DNA of 64,000 bases, taken from positions 67,677,139 to 67,741,138 of the forward strand of contig NC_134577.1 in NCBI RefSeq assembly GCF_050947875.1. The letters are read 5' to 3'. Positions 10,665 to 20,060 of this stretch are shown here, piece after piece. Position 1 is the stretch's first letter. The number at the start of each line of letters is the position of its first letter. The notes beneath the pieces were generated by a model. It was not told the origin of the DNA. It worked only from the letters and a program-made list of their open reading frames with translations, and did not search any database. A program made the translations under genes and the position numbers. Origin of the DNA: Dermacentor variabilis (taxonomy: Eukaryota; Arthropoda; Arachnida; Ixodida; Ixodidae).

Positions 10665-11905
10665 AACAATGAAATGTCCTCGCGCTTAATGGTGACACGA
10701 AATCTGCACGAAACGTTCGTTTGAGGGATCGCCAGCCGTTTGTGAGCAGGCGCGAGTAAAGCGGGCGTGGAAGACAAAATCTGGGAGCTTTTGATCCTTG
10801 AATATATGACACTGCATAGGCACTACGGAGGAGGTTTCTTAGCGCGTGTTGTAGGCGTTTGTGTGGTGTGGGGTCGAGTTTGTTTACGCTCAGACGCTGG
10901 CTGCCGGCGCGGTAACATAGCCGAAGCAGCGGGAACTGACGCCTGATGTGGCGACCGCTGTGTCGGACAGACTGTCTCGCACCTGCGGCGCTCGTGCTAA
11001 GTCAGTCGTGGCGGATCATAGCTTACGACCGTAGTAGAGTCCCGGCCGCATATATTGTACATCTAGAAGGTAAAGCGCCTTAGCAAGTCTCTCCGACGTA
11101 CCTTCAGAGGCAAATTCCTGACTGGTGTTGACGTCGCGGGGCGCGGTAGTGCTGAACTTAGCGTCACAAGTTGGCGGCTGGACGTAATTATATTTCTTCA
11201 ATCGTGTTTTTACTCATTGTAACAACGTGTCATTATTGCGCATTATTGGCGGTGCCTCCAGGACACCAAAGCGGCAACGGGGACACCATAGCTAGAACCC
11301 AGACTGGTCCGTGGGTAGGGGTTCGCCGAGGCCTGCACGCTTCTGCCTCCGCGGCCCCAACCCACGGGCCGCACTAACTTCAGGTTTGACCCCCCCCCCT
11401 CCCCCGCTGCACCTTGGTTGTCCTGGAGATCCTGCGCCGTCTGCTTTATTGTAACCTCAGGTGCCCTCACGAGGCCTCCGCTTGCCGCTGGCATCTGCAC
11501 TCGTGGAGCAGTGCTTGTAAAAAATCCAATCTATCGTGGCGACGAAAAAAGCGACCCGCGACTTATACAACACCAGTCAGAACCTTGCCCCTTCAGACAC
11601 AGCGATCACTAAATGAGGCGTCCGTGCCCACTGCCTCACCGCGCAGGCAGCCACTGGCGGAGCGTAAACAAACTCGACCGCACTCCGCATTACCGGCATG
11701 TCTGAGGGACAAACGCATACAACACGCGCTAAGAAACCTCTTCCGTAGTGCCTAGGCAGAGTCATATATTCAAGGAGCAAAAGCCCCCCCGATTTTCTCT
11801 CCCACGCCCGCTCTTACTCGCGCCTGCGCAGAAACGGCTGGCGATCCCTCAAATGAACGTCTCGTCCAAATCTACCCGTCCGACAGGGGCATTTGTCAGA
11901 CAACC
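10665..11905. mobile_element. Inverted-repeat (foldback-like) element
   Basis: The left arm (about 10665-10985, resuming at 11104-11140) is the reverse complement of the right arm (about 11550-11905). Shared segments read in the left-arm sense include GAGGGATCGCCAGCCGTTT, GAGTTTGTTTACGCTC, TTTCTTAGCGCGTGTTGTA and GACTGGTGTTG. The left arm has about 120 bp extra, and the centre is GC-rich. There is no transposase. It sits within the transporter gene, ending about 70 bp from the 11976 exon boundary. Confidence 0.75.
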
Positions 11906-11975
11906 CCCCGACCACGCGGCTGCTGCAGATTCAGTCAGTGCCATGCGAGAATGCGTTGCTGCAGAGCCCCCTTAC

Positions 11976-12297
11976 CGGGAAGTCTAGCTGGGCCTGCGAT
12001 CCCCGCAGGTGCACGGGATTACTCTGCTCGGCTGCCAGGTCCTGAGCATGCTTGAGCAGCACGTTTTTGAACTCGGCCTCGGAGTGCACCTCCAGGAGGC
12101 GCTGCCGGAAGTCCATGTCGGCGAAGATGGTGGCGAACGTGCGGCCGGTCTCGAGGGCGTTCTTGGTGCCTTTCTCCTTGCTCGGCGTCAGCACCAGGAT
12201 GAAGAAGCGCACCTCGTGACAGGTGCGACCCATGTTGGCCGGGTGCTTGAGCCGTGCCACGGCCACGTGCCGCTTCTGCAGGGACGGCAGCGCGCAC
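11976..12297 (-). CDS. SLC4A11: SLC4A11-like transporter, cytoplasmic-domain exon
   Basis: This 322-bp minus-strand exon lies between the acceptor CTCCCGCTCCCGCAG and the donor CCG|GTAAGG. The first G completes a split codon and 107 codons follow. It encodes CALPSLQKRHVAVARLKH, VRFFILVLTPSKEKGTKN, ALETGRTFATIFADMDFRQR and LLEVHSEAEFKNVLLKH. This is the conserved second half of the SLC4 N-terminal cytoplasmic domain, and the closest match I know is SLC4A11 (LQKRHV, VRF.ILVLAPPK, RTFATMF.D.AFRQKLLE). GC content is clearly above that of the flanking introns, as expected of an exon. It ends in phase 0. Confidence 0.96.
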
Positions 12298-15200
12298 CTG
12301 CGGGAGCGGGAGCGGGGTCACGTGCCTCGCGCTAACTCATTGGCACGTGCGCGAATATGTGTACGCATTCGAGGGTATACTTTCGAGGGACTCAAGGTTA
12401 CACGCGACAGTAGACATAGGGACATTACTGCACCACAACCCGTGACGTCATATGCTTTAGCTACGTCAGACAGAGGCTGGCTAATTTTTTTTTATTATTA
12501 ATAGGGGAGAATTGGACTGCGATCGAAATTAAACGAAAGTTCATCCCGGCATCTAGCGCCGACTTTCCCCGTTCCTAAACGAGACACTAGTAAAAAACAA
12601 TTTCAAGTGGGAAACTATGCTTCAGCCTGAGTTGGCTAACCTCTCATAGAACCTTGCTTGTTGCTATAGTGTGATTGCGTCATTTTACTCATACTCCCTA
12701 TCACAAAGGCACTGGCCATGAGTGTCAAGGGATTGCCTATGCTTTTGTGTTTCATGAGACAAAAGAGAGGGAGGGGGATGGATTGCGCCGCTGTACGCAA
12801 ATACAACGTGAAAATTGTATAGCTACCGTTACGCCACACTGGGAGCGCGTTTTCTTTGTATATATTTTTTTTGACGCAAAAATTAGCGACTTTAGCGGTT
12901 TGGTTCAAACGTTGCTCTAACTGCTGGCAGCAGCTGAGTTTCCACCGAAAGACGAAATGCCAAGGCAGTTTTCTTTTCTGTCTTTTCGTTTTTTTTTGTA
13001 AGAGCAAACACCCTCCTCCCCCCCCCCCCCCCCCCCCGCAGTCTGGAGCGTCTGTGTCCATTTATCGCTCCTCGTAAACGGATACGCCCTGCATATAGTT
13101 AAGTCATCCTCTGTCGCTAAGAGGTGCCCAGCACAGCTGACAAGCACTGTGAAAGGCTTCAGTGAAGTACACGTATAGCGGATTGAGTGGAGCACGCAGT
13201 GGGCCTGGCAGCCGCACCCGTCATCGCGCAAGCAGAGGCGTGCGAGCGGTCGCACCTGTTCCCCCGGCACGCTATGACTGGTGGGGAACGCGGGGCCATG
13301 GTGCTGGCCGAGAATGGCGTCACGTGCAGTGCGGATTACCAGGGGGCGCTGCTGCGGCGCTACGCGCGCGCCGTCTGTTAGCTCTTCTCGGCAGGTAACT
13401 TCCAGACGGCAACTTCTTTTTTTTTTCTTTTTCGTGACCGTCAAACGAAGCTCTCGTCAGCATCACACAGCCGCTTTTCTACGTTTGTTCATAGTTAGCT
13501 TGTGTTGCAACGCTGAAAGCTTTAAGTGGACGCTAAAAAAGAAATATAAGGTTAATTTTGGATTGCTCAAAAAACTTTAAAAGGGGGCAGCTTCGGACAG
13601 CTTGTAGTCCGGTCTTGTCGCAGGGGTGACAAAATCTCGCGTTTGCACTTCGTAGTCCTGCTCTCTGGATCGCAGCTGTATACACACCGGTGATTTAAAC
13701 TTTTCAATATGTCATTGAGATCAGCCTTTTTCTTTCCTGGGCGGAGGCTTGGTTAACCACACACAAAAAAAGACGCAAACACCGGAGAATGTGGGGCGAC
13801 GCCACTTTCACGTTCCTGCACTGACACCTCACGACGTCGCGGGTTTTAACAGCTATTGCTGGTAAATAATTGGAGGCCTCTCGATAGGCAGTATTTAGGC
13901 TGAATTCTAAAAGTACCAAAGACTCAAGCCTGGGTAGTTTCGATAGCGTTGCCTACGCGAAAACGGCCTCTGGGAGGCGATACATATATTCTGAACTAGG
14001 TGACGTCGTACTGCCGTACCGGCACTGTATAGTTTGGGCACGGAATTCGAAAAGAAAAAATTGGCTGAAGGCTTAGCTTGGTTAAGCCTGGAAGATTGCG
14101 AAAGCAATACCCTTGGCTACGCCTTGGTTCGGCTGATGATGTGGACATGGTTGCCCTTTGGTAAACTTATGGCTATACATCATCCGACATAGCGCAAGGC
14201 AGCGCGCCGACCACTGCGAGGAGCCGAGCTGTAGCCCCATTTATCCTCCCAGCGTGACGTCACACCAGCGAGCGCCCTCTCTCGGTAGTGCCGCAGCAGC
14301 GGCGCGCAAGGCTTCGCCTCCACCATCGATGCCGCGAGCTGGGGCCCCGTCGCTCGGTCTGGCGTGACGTCACACGGTCACGTGACGCGCAGCTTTGTAA
14401 GGAGGCGCCACGACCACCGATGGGCCGAAAGTGCGAGCAGTATTGCTTTCGCAATAAAAGCTTTGCCCTTAATTTTCTTCGCAATAGTATACCAACCTTT
14501 TTCCGTCATAAATGCAAGCACAATTTCGAAACAATGCTTTCCCGATCTACAGTAGTTAGCTGTCGCTTTTCGGTGCACCTTAAATGGTATTGTATGAAAT
14601 CGGCTGGTCATGAGCAAAGCAAGACAGTCACTGACTAAAAGCGCTACTCATCAAGGTATTTTCATTTCTGTAATAACCCCCAAGAGAGCAAATTGCACAA
14701 AGGTATTTGCTACTTCCCATAGAAACTGTTTAAACGACGTGGAGGATGTCAAACATAGCTAATATAAATTATGAGTACATTAGCTTAAATGTAGCGCTTT
14801 TTCGCAGTAATTCACAAAAAGTTGAAGAAACCACGTGACAACGGTAAGTGCACGGTTAAAGTTAAGCTTCAAACCCGTTGAAAGCTTCTACTCGTATACC
14901 TTATTTTTAGTAATTTGCGTCTGGACACCTTAGGTCTATTGTTTGAAATTGCTTCCTATGCAGTAGATTTATTAATCTTACGTAATTTCTTGTACAACAC
15001 TTATTCAGCTGCCTCGAATCTAATCATGTTATAGCCTTGAATTAGGATCGTTGGAGCACGTCGAAATAAATTTGCACAGAGGAGAAGGACGGGTAATTGC
15101 GATTAACCAGTGAATGCAAAAATAAGTAATTCAGTTAACGTTTGTGGCCGAGCAGCTCAACGAGCCTCGTGCGACTCAAGCAATCGAAGCGACCTTTTCG

Positions 15201-15520
15201 GCTTCATTTATTGAATATTTGGTGGGCCAGAGGGCTCTAGTAGTTATAGGCGCGTATTAGGCAAATGGAGTCGAAATTCTCTATGCTGTATATAGGTTCG
15301 CATTAGGATTGCCTTTGTGGTACAGTGTGCGAGACTGTCTATCGACGTGCTCAGTTGTATCTTCGCGGACAACTTTCGGCGGCAGCGGAGAGAAAGCTAC
15401 AAGGGCGGCGCTTCCGCTCGTGTGTTACTGCGCCAAGTAGACCTACAGCGCTTTGACAATGCTTTCTTTGCCTCTTTCACCTTTCTTCGTGATTGGTCGA
15501 TGGTCGGGCTCAGCAACGAA
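12298..15520. other. Stretch without recognisable genes (upstream side of the transporter)
   Basis: The missing N-terminal exons of the transporter would be expected on the minus strand from here rightward, but I found none by motif. A CpG-rich block at 13180-13400 is open on both strands (about 60-80 codons plus, a longer minus frame), but its peptide resembles nothing I know. A C run lies at 13018-13037. A GC-rich repeat-like block at 14195-14470 has two GCGTGACGTCACAC motifs and ends in a TTGCTTTCGCAATAAAA tail like the repeats at 2745 and 3880. The rest is A/T-rich with nothing visible. Confidence 0.5.
13018..13037. repeat. Poly-C tract
   Basis: Twenty consecutive C, beside a CT-rich lead-in. 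Confidence 0.95.
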
Positions 15521-15527
15521 AACTTCG

Positions 15528-15712
15528 TTCGTTCGTTCGTTCGTTCGTTCGTTCGTTCGTTCGTTCGTTCGTTCGTTCGTTCGTTCGTTCGTTCGTTCGT
15601 TCGTTCGTTCGTTCGTTCGTTCGTTTGTTTGTTTGTTTGTTTGTTTGTTTGTTTGTTTGTTTGTTTGCTTGCTTGTTCGTTTGTTCGTTCGTTTTCGTTA
15701 ATTCGTTCGTTC
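15528..15712. repeat. (TTCG)n / (TTTG)n compound microsatellite
   Basis: About 100 bp of TTCG units passes into TTTG and then mixed TTCG/TTTG units. It creates spurious Phe-Val-Arg-Ser and Arg-Thr-Asn-Glu repeat frames on the two strands. Such tails often mark the 3' end of a retroelement, but none is recognisable beside it. Confidence 0.97.
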
Positions 15713-16018
15713 GTTTCGCTTACATTGACAATCGTCGTCGATGGTTTCTGCACAAGTTCTCCTTTGGTTCTATCGGAGTTCATTCTGAATCAGCCCCGCT
15801 CGCTAGTCAAAACAGAAAGCTGGGCTCCTTGGTTTGCTTGGGCATTCTGACATGTTCACAGCAGTTAAATAAGATGGACACCACAACACGGAGTGAGAAC
15901 AGTCGTCGCTCCGTCCCATCTTCTATAAACTGTGTGTCGGTCTTTTAGCGCAGAAAATACGTTAGAGAATACTCGACTACTTGGCGATGATTTCAACTTA
16001 GCTTAATAATATTCTGGG

Positions 16019-16228
16019 GGTTTCACTTCTCAAAGCCATGATCTGATTCAGAGGCACAGACTAGTTTTTGACCGTGCGGGATCCTTTAACGGGCGCCAGA
16101 ATCATAAGTTCTCGAGTGTTTTTTGGATTTCGCTACCACCGAAATGCGGCCGCCGCGGCCTGGAGCGAACCCGAGACCTCTAGATTAGCAACGCAATGCC
16201 ATAGCCGTTGAGCTACTGCGGCGGGTGC
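16019..16228 (-). mobile_element. tRNA-derived SINE (Ruka-like), near full length, minus strand
   Basis: Read on the minus strand, the head GCAGTAGCTCAACGGCTATG (A box) is followed by a good B box, GGTCTCGGGTTCGCTCC. The body continues CGCGGCGGCCGCATTTCGGT and CGTTAAAGGATCCCGCACGG, and the 3' end matches the common tick SINE end (CAGATCATGGCTTTGAGAAG). Its order and about 210-bp length match the copy at 25424-25664. The two have diverged at many positions, so this one is older. Confidence 0.88.
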
Positions 16229-16359
16229 AACAATTTCGCAACTGCAAGGAGAATAAGTGCCAATAAAATTTAAGACTGAGTAGCGTAGGCGTAATTAGTT
16301 CGAGATAGTATTTAATGTGTTATTATTTCCTTTAGTAACTGCCTAATACCGGCGAATTA
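16229..16359. other. Spacer between SINE and LINE
   Basis: A/T-rich sequence with nothing recognisable. Confidence 0.5.
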
Positions 16360-18495
16360 GTGTTTGCTAATAAATGTCACGCATAGGAAGTAAATAAAGT
16401 TTTTGAAAAAGTGGGCGCGCTTGGGTATCGTGGGGAACATCCATAATACTACGGACGGCCTTTTTTTTCTGTATTCTATGCAGTGTAGTGATATTAGTAA
16501 GAGTCGTAGTACCGCAAACAAGATAACAATAGTTAATTCGACTGAGAAGTAGGGACTTGTACAGGAGAAGCTTGATGCTTTTAGGGAGCAAAAAAATCTT
16601 AGCCTGCACAAAACTCCACTCGGACGGAATATTTTAGCAGCGACTAATTCTACACGCATTTTCCGCAACATATCTTGCTGTAATATAACCCCAAGACCTT
16701 TAACGGTAGGGACAATTGAATTACTAATCGAATTATCGAGTTGTAAGGTTAAGTCTGTAGCGACACTAAGATTTTTCGATCTGAACAGAACAGCTGTCGT
16801 TTCCTTAATATTTATAGCAAGTTAAATTGCAGTAGACCAAGAGGACAGTTTTATTAGTGCGTGATTTGCGATACCGATAGCCTCAGTGGAACTCGGTGCA
16901 GTAACCATAATAGTTGTGTTGCCCGGGTACATAATAAATTTTACATTATTGTGAATAGTAAGTAAGTCATTAATATACATACATAAAAAAGCAGAGGCCC
17001 CAGAATACTTTCCTGTCCCACTCCCGCGTGAACTGACTTTAAATTTGACATGTATCTCTCTTATGATCACTTATTGCGTACGGTGTTGAATATATGATTA
17101 TGTTAGTTCGAGAAAGACGCCACGAAAGCCATAATGTTTTAGTTTGTTGAGTAGTGTAGCACGGTTTATACAATCGAACGCCTTCGAATAATCAACAAAG
17201 ATACCCAGAGTGCATAACTGCTGTTCAAACGACTCCAACGTAATTTATTTTTGAGTATGTCAGGCAGTTTTTGTTGACTGCCCTTTCACAAAGCCATACT
17301 GCATACAAGTGATCAGTTTGTGTTTGATCAGAAACGATGCCATGCGGGCATGCACTAGTTTTTCTATACCTTTAGAAAGAATTTGCAACACCGATATCGG
17401 TCGGTAGTTTGCGAACTTGTTTTTATCACCGCCTTTGTGCCAGACTATTAACTTCGCAATCTGAAGTCTTTTCGGGAACGTGCCAAAGGAGAACATTAAT
17501 TTAAAAATGTGTACTAATGCAGGTAGAATCAAGTACAGAACATGCTCTATTGGCATGATCTCAAATCCGTCGACATCACAACATCGGCTGTTCCTCATTT
17601 GCATACAAGTAGTGAATACTTTATTTTCCGCAGTCAGCGCTAAAAAAACGCAGATTGATTATTCTCTCAGCCAAGGTAATTCAAAGAATGAGGATCCTCT
17701 GCACTGTTTACTAATGTTGTAAAATATTTATTAAAAGTATTTGCAAGCGCCTCACTAGGTAATACATCATCACCTAATGTGATTTTTCTTATAGTCGTGT
17801 TCCCATCTCCTCGCCCGAGAAAAGCATTAATACGCCTCCAGGCAACATCTGATTTCCTTATTACGTTGTCATAAAACAAATTATGTAAATGCTATCTCTT
17901 CTCTCTGCGCAAAAGGCTGTTTGCCTTGTTCCTTGAGCCTTAACATCGTGCAATGCTTTTTCGGTTCTGGTGTCAAGAAATTTTTGTATAGGTGGTTTTT
18001 GGTGTGAATTTCACTGGTACAATTTTTTAAATTTATCCACGATCATTTTGCCTTTACGTACCCGTTCAACTACTTTGTATTTAAAGCATTTATCATAGGT
18101 ATTCTCACACATAGCGCAAGAATATTGATAAGCAGTTTCTGGGTCTCTGGTACGCATCGGTTCTGACCAATCGATTAGCGATGTTGCGTCACGGAAGTTG
18201 TTCAGGCTGTGCATATTGATATCAAGAACCATTTCATGGGAAACGGTGTTTGCGTCTTGTAAGTGAACACTGGGTCATGAAAAGAAATATTGGAAGGTGA
18301 TCACTTATATGAGCACTCACAGTACCAGATAGAATGTTAGAGTGGTGGATGTTGCTCACGAACACGTCAATTAATGCCGATGTATCTGTTGAAACACGAG
18401 TCGGACTATTTATAACATATTCAAAACCGAGAAGTAGAAAGCTTTAAAAAAAGATCAATGTTTACGTCTCCTGCCAGAAGTAACTTCTAGCCATT
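16360..18495 (-). mobile_element. CR1/L2-type LINE, decayed, minus strand
   Basis: Minus-strand frames appear in LINE order. The end of an endonuclease domain lies at about 18480-18270 (reading GD.NIDL, then NSPTRVSTDTSALIDVFV and ISDHLPIF). A pre-RT helical region follows at 18232-17667. Then come RT motifs ANYRPISVLQILSKGIEKL and YGFVKGQSTKTA (17430-17260), a worn CMYINDLL and MYPGNTTI segment where YADDT is expected (16990-16900), and the post-RT SRINYCYLVCGTTT/HRIQKKKAVRSI region (16540-16440). Stops and frameshifts separate them. The domain set and NYRPIS/YADDT style fit the CR1/L2 groups. It is not functional. Confidence 0.88.
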
Positions 18496-18689
18496 GTCAT
18501 TCACCGAGCTCAAGTACTTTTATAGAAAAGACAGAGAGACAGACATCATGCTTGTTTTCCGTCTCCCAGCCTGTACAAGTGCGAATGATGCTCTGGGACA
18601 ATTTCCCAGGAGCTATGTCAACGCTGTGCGCTTCGCCTCCGTGGCAGCTTTCCTCCCAGTGCCGCAGATAGTTGTCAGGGGGTGCTATC
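18496..18689. other. Spacer, nothing recognised
   Basis: Unique-looking sequence between a LINE 5' end and a short dispersed repeat. Confidence 0.4.
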
Positions 18690-18792
18690 GCGGATATTGT
18701 CAAATTCCGCCGTACTTTCCAATTCCGCCATGTTGTCAGCGCCGATTGGTCCAGAGGGCTGCTGCGGCCTCTCTGATTGGTTCGAAATGGCA
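18690..18792 (+). repeat. Short dispersed repeat (plus copy)
   Basis: The sequence TTCCGCCATGTTGTCAGC, then GATTGGTCCAGAGGGCTG, then CGGCCTCTCTGATTGGTT aligns with the reverse complement of 9072-9178. It contains two inverted CCAAT-type (GATTGG) boxes but there is no gene to regulate nearby. Confidence 0.65.
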
Positions 18793-19756
18793 CCATTACA
18801 GAAACTGACGCTACGGAGAAATTCGACGATGTCCTGAGCGGGATCTCGTCAGTATGCGGTCTGTTAGGGCGCATGCGCTTCGGACAGCGTCGAGAGGGGG
18901 TCCACTCACAATGCGCAGATCCAGGACTGGTCGTAGTCGAATCCTCCCCCCTCTCGCATACACGTTCCCTGGATCGTCCTGGATAGTAGGTGCACTGGGA
19001 GAGAGAGAAGAAAAAAAAGGGAAAGGGCACGTTTGAGTGACTAAGTGACGTGGCGTACAAATAATTTCATTTCACACTGGCAGAAGAATCGACTGGTTAT
19101 ATCGAATCCGCATATACACTTGATGCTTATTTGTATGGCCGGACCGCCAGTGAGCAAATTTCTCGAATTTGGAAGAGGAAGTAATAGGTTACATTATGAG
19201 AAATGATTCGAACAATGCGACTGAATTCGTATGTCGTCGCTTGTCCGAAAAATGAACAAGAGTTGCATGTTGTTGATGGTAGGTACATAAAGTATCAGAT
19301 TGATATTTCGACGGCTGTTGACGTTTGCGCTCGTTTCGAATCCAGATTAAGTTCGATCCCACATAAGCTATGTCTAATAAGAAGAAACACATTGCGGTAT
19401 TGAATATTTGAACGTACGTTATATACAACCTTTTTTTTTTTTAGCCATTCTGCGTGTACCATAAAATCCATGAAGTTGTTCGGCAGTCAGTGCATGAAGT
19501 TCGGCAATCAATGAGCAGAGTTGAAGGCCGCATTGACACAATTCTCATTTCAAGTCTACTCGTGATTATTTAAATACTGTATTTCAGAACTAGACATCAG
19601 TAAATGCTTAAAACACACTATGCCCGTCGCAGACATGCGACCCGGCACAGCATCATTGAGAATGCATATTCAAAACACAAAAAGAAAATGCTTTCTTGCG
19701 CCACACGCTAGTTCTTAAGTGTACCTTGACGCAATGATGAAAAAAGGAGCGATGGC
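18793..19756. other. Stretch without recognisable genes
   Basis: Short frames only; a T run near 19430-19441. Nothing supported. Confidence 0.5.
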
Positions 19757-20060
19757 GAAAAATACTGGTTAGGCATCGTTCCTTCGCTGTTTACACGCAA
19801 TATAGACTTGCGCTAACCGAGTTAACAGTCCACGTGACCCCGTGCCTGGCAACCGCATAGCAAAATGGCTGGAACTCCTTTTGACTGCTTTGACTCAACA
19901 ATGGCAAAAGAACATTGGTGAACAATACTGGCTAGACACCATACCCACGCTGTTCACACGTGATATAGGCTTGCGTTAATTTTATAGGCAACAGCCCACG
20001 CAGCCCGGTGCCTGGCAATCGCACGGCACAACGGCGGGGAACTCCTTTTGCCACGAACGC
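19757..20060. repeat. Two-copy tandem duplication, period about 163 bp
   Basis: The order AATACTGG, CGCTGTT.ACACG, ATATAG.CTTGCG, CCCGTGCCTGGCAA, GGAACTCCTTTTG occurs twice, starting at 19761 and 19924, with substitutions and small indels. No coding potential seen. Confidence 0.7.

Larger units (their letters stand above)
8360..11975 (-). other. Intron region of the SLC4A11-like gene, probably with an unfound exon
   Basis: The upstream exon ends in phase 0 while the downstream exon starts in phase 2, so at least one linker exon should lie in this stretch. Linkers between the cytoplasmic and membrane domains of SLC4 proteins are poorly conserved, and none can be named with confidence. A weak candidate ends at 10380. 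The stretch also holds a dispersed repeat at 9072-9178 and an inverted-repeat element at 10665-11905. Confidence 0.6.

Noticed and set aside
10162..10812. 216-codon minus-strand open frame
   Set aside because: Its first third lies in the inverted-repeat arm and its end in a CT-rich tract. Only the middle (10380-10250) was kept as a weak exon candidate.
12019..12335. Alternative frames on both strands over the cytoplasmic-domain exon
   Set aside because: Only one minus-strand frame gives the SLC4 domain; the others are shadows of a GC-rich exon.
15317..15850. Frames of 128-177 codons on both strands
   Set aside because: They are made by the TTCG/TTTG microsatellite.
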